Source of the DNA: Eubacteriales bacterium | Lineage (GTDB): Bacteria > Bacillota > Clostridia > Christensenellales > CAG-138 | Assembly (NCBI GenBank): GCA_030695285.1 | Contig: JAUYTF010000274.1 | Location: forward strand, 1 to 8,621 | Length of the DNA: 8,621 nucleotides | Direction: 5' to 3' | Shown here: positions 1 to 4,971 of the stretch, one piece after another | How the letters are laid out: every line of letters begins with the position of its first letter | Numbering within the stretch: position 1 is the first letter of the stretch | Made by a program: the position numbers and the translations under genes | The notes under the pieces: generated by a model | Database searches by the model: none | What the model was told of the DNA's origin: nothing | Seen by the model: the letters and a program-made list of their open reading frames with translations, nothing else

Positions 1-849
1 GATGTGCGGGAGATCTACACCAGCATTGCCTCCTATCGGGATGTTGGCGTACTGGTCATGCTCATCTTGTTTCTCTTTGCCGCGGTGGTGCAGTTTCGCA
101 AGGCGCCGCAATACCTGGCGCAGGGTTATCTCTCCGGCGCGTTTGTATTCCTGCTTATCTTCGGCTTTTTGGGCACCTGGGCAGCACTGGATTTTTCCAG
201 TTTTTGGACATTCTTTCATGAGATGCTATTCTGGAACGATCTGTGGCTTTTTGACGGCACGCAAAGCCGCATGATCAATATGCTGCCGGAGCAAATTTTT
301 GCGGATATCATCGCGCGCGTCGGGCTCTATGCGGGCATCGTCATCGTAGCGCTCATCGTGCTGAGCGTAGTTGCGCTCGTGGTCTCGTCGGACGGATTTA
401 AGCGCGGACGCGCGGTAGCGCTTGCGCGCAAAAAAGCACGCGAGAATGCGCGCGCGGCGCGCAATAAAGCGCGGGACGACGCACGGCGAACAGTCGAGGA
501 GGAGAAGCGCCTTGCCGAAAAACGCGCGCGTATTGCTGCGCATAAGGCGAAAAAGCAGGCGGCAGCGGAATCAGCGGTCGAGGAAGCCGAGCAGGCGCGC
601 CTAAGCGAAGAGAAGCGCGCGAGAAAACGCACGGCGGCAAATGCGCCAGCCGCGCAGGCGGCAAGGCCGGAGCAGCGATTACAGCCTTCGGCGCAGACAG
701 CCCCGCGCGCAGCGCGCGCCGAGCAGCCCGCCCCCGCGCAGGCAAAGCGGCCGGCGCGACAGCCGGCCCCGCAGAGCGCGAAAGCCGCGGAAAAACCGCA
801 GATAAAGAAAGCCAACGTCCACGACGACACCGGATTTTTGGATGATTGA
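1..849 (+). CDS. DUF1461 (TIGR01906-type) integral membrane protein with a long basic C-terminal tail; 5' end cut off
   Basis: The reading frame is open from the first base, so the start and probably the first membrane segment lie outside the window; the in-frame GTG at 4 is probably not the real start. About 282 residues are visible. The DVREIY start, the FHEMLFWNDLWLFD stretch (about 71-84) and the following LPEQIFAD resemble the conserved core of DUF1461 proteins, whose function is unknown. Hydrophobic segments lie at about 14-30, 45-61 and 105-128. After residue 130 (nucleotides 391-846) comes a tail of about 150 residues: first K/R/E/A-rich and probably helical or coiled-coil (131-210), then A/P/Q/R-rich and probably disordered, ending in the acidic HDDTGFLDD. 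Such a tail is not part of the usual DUF1461 domain as I know it. tsaD starts 41 bases downstream on the same strand with no terminator between, so cotranscription is likely. The family call is fairly secure; the role is unknown. Confidence 0.75.
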   Translation, partial: DVREIYTSIASYRDVGVLVMLILFLFAAVVQFRKAPQYLAQGYLSGAFVFLLIFGFLGTWAALDFSSFWTFFHEMLFWNDLWLFDGTQSRMINMLPEQIFADIIARVGLYAGIVIVALIVLSVVALVVSSDGFKRGRAVALARKKARENARAARNKARDDARRTVEEEKRLAEKRARIAAHKAKKQAAAESAVEEAEQARLSEEKRARKRTAANAPAAQAARPEQRLQPSAQTAPRAARAEQPAPAQAKRPARQPAPQSAKAAEKPQIKKANVHDDTGFLDD

Positions 850-890
850 GCAAAACGATCGTGCATTTTTGTAAAGTTGAATGATGGTAT

Positions 891-1970
891 ATGACACATT
901 ACGAACGCGCCGTGCAACGCAAGCTGGACGAACTTAAGCGGAAACCGCACGTGCGCATACTCGCAATTGAGACCTCCTGCGATGAGACCGCCGCCGCTGT
1001 CGTAGCAGACGGGCGGACGGTTTTGAGCAACGCTGTGCATACGCAAATCCCGCTGCACGCGCCCTTTGGCGGCGTCGTGCCGGAGATTGCCTCAAGAAGC
1101 CATGTGCAGAAGATCGGCGCCGTCGTGCGGCTTGCGCTCGGCGAAGCGGGGCTTACGCTAAACGAGCTCGACGCCGTCGCTGTGACGAGTGGCCCGGGGC
1201 TCGTGGGCGCGCTGCTCGTTGGCCTGAGCTATGCAAAGGGCCTTGCCTACGCGGCGGGGCTGCCGTTCCTAGGCGTACATCACATCGCCGCGCACATCGC
1301 GGCAAACTACTTAAGCTATCCCGCCCTCACGCCGCCGTTTACCTGCCTTGTCGCCTCCGGCGGGCACAGCCACATCATCGTGGTGGAGGATTATGACCGC
1401 TATCGCCTCATCGGGCGCACGCGGGACGACGCGGCGGGCGAGGCGTTCGACAAAGTCGCGCGCGTGCTGGGCCTGCCTTACCCCGGCGGGCCGAATCTGG
1501 AGCAGCTCGCCATGCAGGGCGATCCGACCCGCTATCGCTTCCGCTCGGCCTTCAACGAGGGAGAGGGACTCGACTTCAGCTTCTCCGGCATCAAGACCGC
1601 GGTGGTCAACCGCCTCCACAATGCCGAGCAGGCGGGGGAAGCGGTCAACCGCGCGGATCTCGCTGCCTCGTTTCAAAAGACGGTGGTGGATATTCTCGCG
1701 GAGAAGTCCGTCCGCGCGGCAAAGGCACAATCCGGCGAGGCGGGGACAAAGCTCGCGCTTGCGGGCGGCGTATCCGCCAATCGAGCCCTGCGTGAAGCGA
1801 TGGAGGCGCGCGCAAAGCGAGCAGGCATCGCGTTTTACTGCCCCGCGTTCGAATATTGCACCGATAACGCCGCAATGGTCGCCAGCGCGGCATACGGCAG
1901 ACTTTTGCAGGGGAGAACCGACGCGCTCTCGCTCAACGCCGCGCCGTATCTTTCGATCGAAGAGCGTTAA
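891..1970 (+). CDS. tsaD: tRNA N6-adenosine threonylcarbamoyltransferase TsaD (Gcp/Kae1/YgjD family)
   Basis: TsaD transfers the threonylcarbamoyl group from threonylcarbamoyl-AMP to A37 of ANN-decoding tRNAs, working in the cytoplasm with TsaB and TsaE; neither partner is in this window. The protein has 359 residues; the family usually has about 330-345. Visible hallmarks are ETSCDETAAAVV (27-38), VTSGPGLVGALLVG (98-111), the metal-binding pair H131 and H135 in HHIAAH, SGGHSH (156-161), DDAAGEAFDKVA (179-190), YPGGP (197-201), FSFSGIKTAVV (229-239), AGGVSANRALR (291-301) and YCTDNAAMVASAAYG (322-336). The conserved fold begins at VRILAIETS (21), so ATG 891 gives a 20-residue basic extension. 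GTG at 951 would remove it. Neither start has a strong ribosome binding site, so the start is uncertain. It probably shares a transcript with the DUF1461 gene and ends at the terminator at 2012. Confidence 0.97.
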   Translation: MTHYERAVQRKLDELKRKPHVRILAIETSCDETAAAVVADGRTVLSNAVHTQIPLHAPFGGVVPEIASRSHVQKIGAVVRLALGEAGLTLNELDAVAVTSGPGLVGALLVGLSYAKGLAYAAGLPFLGVHHIAAHIAANYLSYPALTPPFTCLVASGGHSHIIVVEDYDRYRLIGRTRDDAAGEAFDKVARVLGLPYPGGPNLEQLAMQGDPTRYRFRSAFNEGEGLDFSFSGIKTAVVNRLHNAEQAGEAVNRADLAASFQKTVVDILAEKSVRAAKAQSGEAGTKLALAGGVSANRALREAMEARAKRAGIAFYCPAFEYCTDNAAMVASAAYGRLLQGRTDALSLNAAPYLSIEER

Positions 1971-2011
1971 GCACCGGACGCAATCATGACAAAAATAGAA
2001 AGATCCCCAGG

Positions 2012-2041
2012 GCGTGCGGCAGAGCTGCGCGCTTTTTGTTT
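2012..2041 (+). terminator. Intrinsic terminator after tsaD
   Basis: A stem of about nine base pairs (arms 2012-2020 and 2024-2032, with two G-U wobbles, three-base loop AGA) is followed directly by TTTTTGTTT. It lies 42 bases after the tsaD stop and has the right orientation to end the DUF1461-tsaD transcript. Confidence 0.8.
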
Positions 2042-2284
2042 GAGATGTGTTGTAAGCAAACGCCGTTCGTGTAACATGGAAACAATACCACTGCTGTGCA
2101 GGGGAAAAACAAGAAGCAGGCCGGTGGGGGAAAACGAACGAAAGTGATGCTTAATTTTCTAGAATCGTGCGTATTATCAAGCAGGGAGCCACTGTTTTGA
2201 ATGTGATAACTGCAAAATGCGGCAGACATAGTTTCGCCACATTTGCATAGCGCATGCGTGCCGAGCGCTGCATTTTCAGAAACA

Positions 2285-2393
2285 TTCTCCACAGAGCACG
2301 GGCCTTATTCAAGGCGGAAAGTGTGGAAAACGTTGGAAAAACGCGGAGTTCAGCGACAAATAATGTGGATAACTATGTGGATGGTGTGGATAG
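2285..2393. promoter_or_regulatory. Cluster of DnaA-box-like 9-mers
   Basis: The bacterial DnaA box is TTATCCACA. Within 109 bases there are TTCTCCACA on plus (2285-2293, one mismatch) and, on the minus strand, TTTTCCACA (2322-2330, one mismatch), a perfect TTATCCACA (2364-2372), CCATCCACA (2376-2384, two mismatches) and CTATCCACA (2385-2393, one mismatch). The last three are head-to-tail at 12 and 9 base spacing, and A+T-rich sequence follows (2401-2450). This resembles an origin-type or DnaA-titrating cluster. No dnaA, dnaN, rpmH or other usual origin neighbour is present, and the flanking genes point toward the cluster rather than away. The boxes are seen directly; DnaA binding and any role are inferred. 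Confidence 0.55.
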
Positions 2394-2492
2394 AACCGTG
2401 AATATACACGTAAAAGCGAAGAATATCTATACAAGCGGGTTGTAACAAAGCATGCGAGCAGTTGCATGATCCGCCAGGGGCGATTGCAAAAC

Positions 2493-2517
2493 GAGGCGGC
2501 ACAATTGCGCCTTTTTG
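2493..2517 (+). terminator. Weak terminator-like hairpin
   Basis: AGGCG (2494-2498) pairs with CGCCT (2508-2512) around a nine-base loop, and the following bases make a T5 run (2512-2516). The stem is short, and no plus-strand gene precedes it after the tsaD terminator. It could end a small unannotated RNA, back up the tsaD terminator, or be chance. Confidence 0.3.
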
Positions 2518-2568
2518 TGCTGCTTGTAGGCCTACTTTGCGCTTCTTTCCAAGCGGCCAATCCGTGAG

Positions 2569-2590
2569 AAAAGCGCTCGTTTTCGAGCGC
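2569..2590 (-). terminator. Intrinsic terminator of the TVP38-family gene
   Basis: A perfect seven-base-pair stem, GCGCTCG (2573-2579) with CGAGCGC (2584-2590) and a four-base loop, is followed on the minus strand by TTTTCTC. It lies 99 bases past the stop of the minus-strand gene ending at 2690. The T run is short, so termination may be incomplete. Confidence 0.6.
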
Positions 2591-2593
2591 CCG

Positions 2594-2608
2594 ATTACAT
2601 CATGTAAT
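2594..2608. repeat. 15-bp perfect inverted repeat
   Basis: ATTACAT and ATGTAAT flank a single central C. The size and symmetry fit a dimeric repressor site. A consensus -35-like TTGACA lies on the minus strand at 2630-2625, but the matching -10 (TATTAC or TTACAT) is poor, and no minus-strand gene lies downstream before tsaD. It might only be part of the 3' untranslated region of the TVP38 transcript. Confidence 0.4.
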
Positions 2609-2689
2609 ATTCTAGTTAAGAGCGTGTCAAGAAAACACGCAAAAACAGGCATCAAAGCAGTGCGGAAGGCACGCAGGCGAAAGAAGCGC

Positions 2690-3547
2690 TCATACTTTCT
2701 CGGCAGAGTTATCGACGGCTTCCTCGTCGAGCGTGGGCGCGGACTCTTTCGCGTTATATTCCGCAAGTGGTTGACTGGCGAGCAGTTGGGCAGCCTCGCG
2801 CAGTACGCGTTTTTTATGCGCTCGATGGTAGAGCAGCATTCCCACGCCGGAGGCAACGGCGGTCGCAGCGAAAACGATGATGGCAAGACCGTATCTTTCC
2901 AGCCCGAATGCGTTTCCGCTGATGGTGCTCGTGAGGATGGATGGAATCCGCGCGATGCTGGTGAGCAGCACCCAGGGCAGCAGGCGTATCTTGGTCAGCC
3001 CGGCGACGTAGGTTAAAAGATCCTTTGGCGTGCCTGGGATCAAAAAGAGCATAAAGGCGGCGGCGTTGAGCGCTTTCTCATTCTTGAGATATTTCATCGA
3101 GTCGATCTTCTCGCGCGGGAAGAACACCTCGACCGCTTTAATGCCGATTTTGCGGACAAAGAGGAAAACGATCGTCGTGCCAAGCACGAGCCCGATCCAA
3201 ACCAGCACACTACCCCAGAGCGCACCGAAGGCGTAACCTGCGGCGAGCTCCAGCGGTTCGGCGGGGATGAACGCGATGATCACCTGTAGCACCATAATGC
3301 CGACAAACAGCACTCGCCCCCAGGTGCCGCGTGCATCCACCCAGTCGCGAAAAGATGCGGGATCGCTAAGCGTTCTGATGATCGGGCCGCCGACGAAGAT
3401 CGTCAAGAGCACGAGCAGAAGAATAAACACCGCGACGGAGGCGATGGCGGCGATCTTTTGCCCGCGCGTTGCGGGCGCGGATTTGCCGTCTGTTGTGCCG
3501 GATGCGGGATCGACCCGGACGACGGTAGGTTTCGTGTGCTTTTGCAT
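2690..3547 (-). CDS. TVP38/TMEM64 (VTT-domain, DedA-like) membrane protein
   Basis: This is a 285-residue integral membrane protein. Order of parts: a hydrophilic N-terminus (1-30), a first membrane helix (about 32-54), then the VTT core with FIPAEPLELAAGYAFGALWG (93-112), membrane helices at about 80-95 and 113-132, LIPGTPKDLLTYVAGLTKI (169-187), ARIPSILTSTISGNAFG (199-215), a final helix (about 218-240) and an acidic tail. The paired IPxxP motifs around re-entrant loops are typical of this family; relatives are linked to lipid scrambling or transport and membrane-potential homeostasis, but the substrate here cannot be told. I chose ATG 3547. An in-frame GTG at 3583 would add 12 residues but lacks a ribosome binding site and spans the likely -10. 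The ATG has no Shine-Dalgarno, and a TATACT -10 lies six bases before it, so the mRNA may be leaderless. It diverges from the MFS gene. Confidence 0.88.
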   Translation of the reverse strand: MQKHTKPTVVRVDPASGTTDGKSAPATRGQKIAAIASVAVFILLLVLLTIFVGGPIIRTLSDPASFRDWVDARGTWGRVLFVGIMVLQVIIAFIPAEPLELAAGYAFGALWGSVLVWIGLVLGTTIVFLFVRKIGIKAVEVFFPREKIDSMKYLKNEKALNAAAFMLFLIPGTPKDLLTYVAGLTKIRLLPWVLLTSIARIPSILTSTISGNAFGLERYGLAIIVFAATAVASGVGMLLYHRAHKKRVLREAAQLLASQPLAEYNAKESAPTLDEEAVDNSAEKV

Positions 3548-3553
3548 AAGAGA

Positions 3554-3582
3554 AGTATATCGAAATCCCGTGTAAAAAACCA
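3554..3582 (-). promoter_or_regulatory. Candidate promoter of the TVP38-family gene, leaderless geometry
   Basis: On the minus strand TATACT (3559-3554) is followed by six bases and then the ATG at 3547. With normal sigma-A spacing the first transcribed base would be the A of the ATG. The -35 is poor (TGGTTT at 17-base spacing), so the call rests on the -10 and on the absence of a ribosome binding site. Confidence 0.45.
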
Positions 3583-3611
3583 CGCAGCGACGGCAACATT
3601 ATTGTGAACGC

Positions 3612-3640
3612 TGTTAAATTTTTCGTAGCGATGATACAAT
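3612..3640 (+). promoter_or_regulatory. Candidate upstream promoter for the MFS gene with extended -10
   Basis: TGATACAAT (3632-3640) contains an extended -10 (TG, one base, TACAAT). The same nine bases occur in the promoter of the gene at 7670. The -35 (TGTTAA, 17-base spacing) is weak, as is common with extended -10 elements. The start would be near 3647, giving a leader of about 73 bases without a Shine-Dalgarno. Confidence 0.45.
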
Positions 3641-3647
3641 ACCGTCC

Positions 3648-3659
3648 GTTTTGCAAAAC
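3648..3659. promoter_or_regulatory. 12-bp palindrome GTTTTGCAAAAC, candidate operator
   Basis: This perfect palindrome begins one base after the predicted start of the upstream MFS promoter. Its half-site GCAAAAC recurs at 3672-3678 and 3697-3703, the last within the spacer of the promoter next to the ATG. The position suits a repressor acting on both plus-strand promoters. The regulator is not encoded in the window. Confidence 0.4.
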
Positions 3660-3684
3660 ATAGTCTCAAACGCAAAACTGGTGC

Positions 3685-3713
3685 TTTTCAAACACCGCAA
3701 AACCCGATAGAAT
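3685..3713 (+). promoter_or_regulatory. Candidate MFS promoter, leaderless geometry
   Basis: TTTTCA (3685-3690) and TAGAAT (3708-3713) are spaced by 17 bases. Exactly six bases follow before ATG 3720, so the predicted first transcribed base is the start codon itself. No Shine-Dalgarno precedes the ATG, which agrees with a leaderless transcript from this promoter. Confidence 0.5.
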
Positions 3714-3719
3714 ACGCGC

Positions 3720-4907
3720 ATGGCTACTATTTTATTGATCATCATCTATCTGGCGTTTATCAGCCTCGGCTTGCCGGACTCCATGCTTGGCGCAGCCTGG
3801 CCGGTTGCCTATGCGCAGCTTGGCGCGCCTGTTTCCTACGCTGGCTTCGTCTCCATCGGCATCACCTTCGGCACGGTGATTTCGAGCCTCGTCTCCGTCC
3901 GCGTGATTCGCCGCTTCGGCACGGGCGGGGTTACCGCGGCCTGCGTGCTGCTAACGGCCAGCGCGCTGCTCGCGATTTCGTTTACGAAGAGCTTCGTCGT
4001 GCTGCTGTTGCTCGCAGTTCCGCTGGGCTTAGGCGGCGGGGCGATCGACGCCGCGCTGAATAACTATGTGGCGCTGCACTACAAGGCGAGCCATATGAGC
4101 TTTTTGCATAGCTTCTGGGGCGTGGGAGCTACCATCAGCCCGCTGATCATGTCGCAGTTTCTCAAGCAAAGCGGCAACTGGCAGGGCGGATACCGCTTCG
4201 TCTCCGTCATTCAGCTGTCGCTGGCGCTGATCATGTTTCTCACCCTGCCGCTCTGGGGTAAGGTGCCGCATGCCGTGCGGGACGAGCTGCTCGGCGACCC
4301 GATTGAGATTGACAACCGCGCGGCAATCAAAAAACGCGGCGTCATCTTCGCCGTGCTCGCGTTCTTCTTTTATTGCGCGGGGGAGGCTGCGGCAGGGCTC
4401 TGGGCGGCGACGTATTTCGTCTCCGTGCGCGGGGTCGATCCGAGCGTAGCCGCCAGTTGGGGCTCCCTGTTCTTCTTTGGTATCATGGGCGGACGCATGA
4501 TTTCCGGCTTGCTCGCCATGCGCGTCAAGGAGCGCGTGCTCATCAACGTCGGCCTGACGATCGCCGTCGTCGGCGCGCTGCTGCTTGCGCTGCCGCTGCC
4601 GCAGATGTTCTCGCTGGCGGGCTTACTGCTTTTTGGCCTCGGCTGCGCGCCGGTGTTTCCAAATCTCATCCACATCACGCCCCAGCGCTTTGGGGTGCAA
4701 TATTCGCAGGCGGTCATCGGGCTTCAGATGGCGGCGGCCTATCTCGGCGCCACGCTCATGCCGCCGCTCGTAGGTTGGATTGGTCAGGACTTCGGGTTTT
4801 CCTGGCTGCCGTTTTACCTGCTGGGATGCCTTGCCGCGCTGTATGTTACCATCATCGTGTGCAATCGCAAGACGGGGTTTGGGCTGACGAAAAAAGAAAC
4901 GGCATAA
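3720..4907 (+). CDS. Major facilitator superfamily permease (FucP/COG0738-like), 12 membrane segments
   Basis: A 395-residue inner-membrane transporter of normal MFS length, with two six-helix halves joined by a hydrophilic loop (about 180-205). Visible signatures are GLPDSMLGAAWP in helix 1 (17-28), the VRVIRRFGTG loop after helix 2 (60-69, MFS motif A type), GLGGGAIDAALNNYVALHY in helix 4 (103-121), HSFWGVGATISPL in helix 5 (130-142), CAGEAAAGLW in helix 7 (219-228) and FGLGCAPVFPNLI in helix 10 (305-317). Acidic residues inside predicted helices (D20, D110, E222) could couple protons, as in FucP. The pattern matches a common Clostridia branch of MFS proteins often annotated as sugar or fucose permease; the actual substrate cannot be read from sequence. 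It is probably transcribed alone, diverging from the TVP38 gene and ending at the hairpin at 4928. ATG 3720 fits the N-terminus of the family; no ribosome binding site is seen. Confidence 0.9.
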   Translation: MATILLIIIYLAFISLGLPDSMLGAAWPVAYAQLGAPVSYAGFVSIGITFGTVISSLVSVRVIRRFGTGGVTAACVLLTASALLAISFTKSFVVLLLLAVPLGLGGGAIDAALNNYVALHYKASHMSFLHSFWGVGATISPLIMSQFLKQSGNWQGGYRFVSVIQLSLALIMFLTLPLWGKVPHAVRDELLGDPIEIDNRAAIKKRGVIFAVLAFFFYCAGEAAAGLWAATYFVSVRGVDPSVAASWGSLFFFGIMGGRMISGLLAMRVKERVLINVGLTIAVVGALLLALPLPQMFSLAGLLLFGLGCAPVFPNLIHITPQRFGVQYSQAVIGLQMAAAYLGATLMPPLVGWIGQDFGFSWLPFYLLGCLAALYVTIIVCNRKTGFGLTKKETA

Positions 4908-4926
4908 TCTGATTTGGAGTAACAAT

Positions 4927-4958
4927 TAAACGGCGCGGATTGTTCCGCGCCGTTTGTG
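4927..4958. terminator. Bidirectional intrinsic terminator between the MFS gene and leuS
   Basis: A perfect 12-base-pair stem (arms 4928-4939 and 4944-4955, loop TTGT) has a GC-rich core and A/T-rich ends. Thus TTTGTGTT follows on plus and TTTAATTGTT on minus. It lies 20 bases past the MFS stop and 16 bases past the leuS stop, serving both convergent genes. Confidence 0.88.
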
Positions 4959-4971
4959 TTGCTTGCGTTGT

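Larger units (their letters stand above)
2042..2689. other. Gene-free stretch between convergent tsaD and the TVP38 gene
   Basis: I see no supportable protein gene or known RNA here. Short open frames on both strands lack ribosome binding sites and resemble no family I know. Positions 2042-2284 hold nothing I can name. The middle (2285-2393) has a DnaA-box-like cluster, and the right part has weak hairpins, a 15-bp palindrome and the TVP38 gene terminator, all listed separately. At nearly 650 bases it is long for a simple convergent gap in an otherwise compact window, and it is visibly richer in A+T than the flanking genes. Confidence 0.6.

Noticed and set aside
850..890. Terminator between the DUF1461 gene and tsaD
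   Set aside because: ACGATCGT is palindromic and TTTTT follows, but only about three base pairs could form in a usable stem, too weak to end transcription.
327..1058. 243-codon minus-strand open frame
   Set aside because: It is antisense to the DUF1461 tail and the start of tsaD. Its Ala/Arg/Cys-rich composition simply mirrors the low-complexity tail.
2254..2445. 63-codon plus-strand open frame over the DnaA boxes
   Set aside because: No ribosome binding site or family resemblance. Its VDNYVDGVD stretch is just the translation of the repeated TGTGGAT boxes.
2462..3016. 184-codon plus-strand open frame
   Set aside because: More than half overlaps the TVP38-family gene on the other strand; it has no motif or ribosome binding site and crosses a terminator hairpin.
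3548..3583. GTG start at 3583 for the TVP38-family protein
   Set aside because: No ribosome binding site, the added residues look unrelated to the family, and the extension overlaps the likely -10 TATACT.
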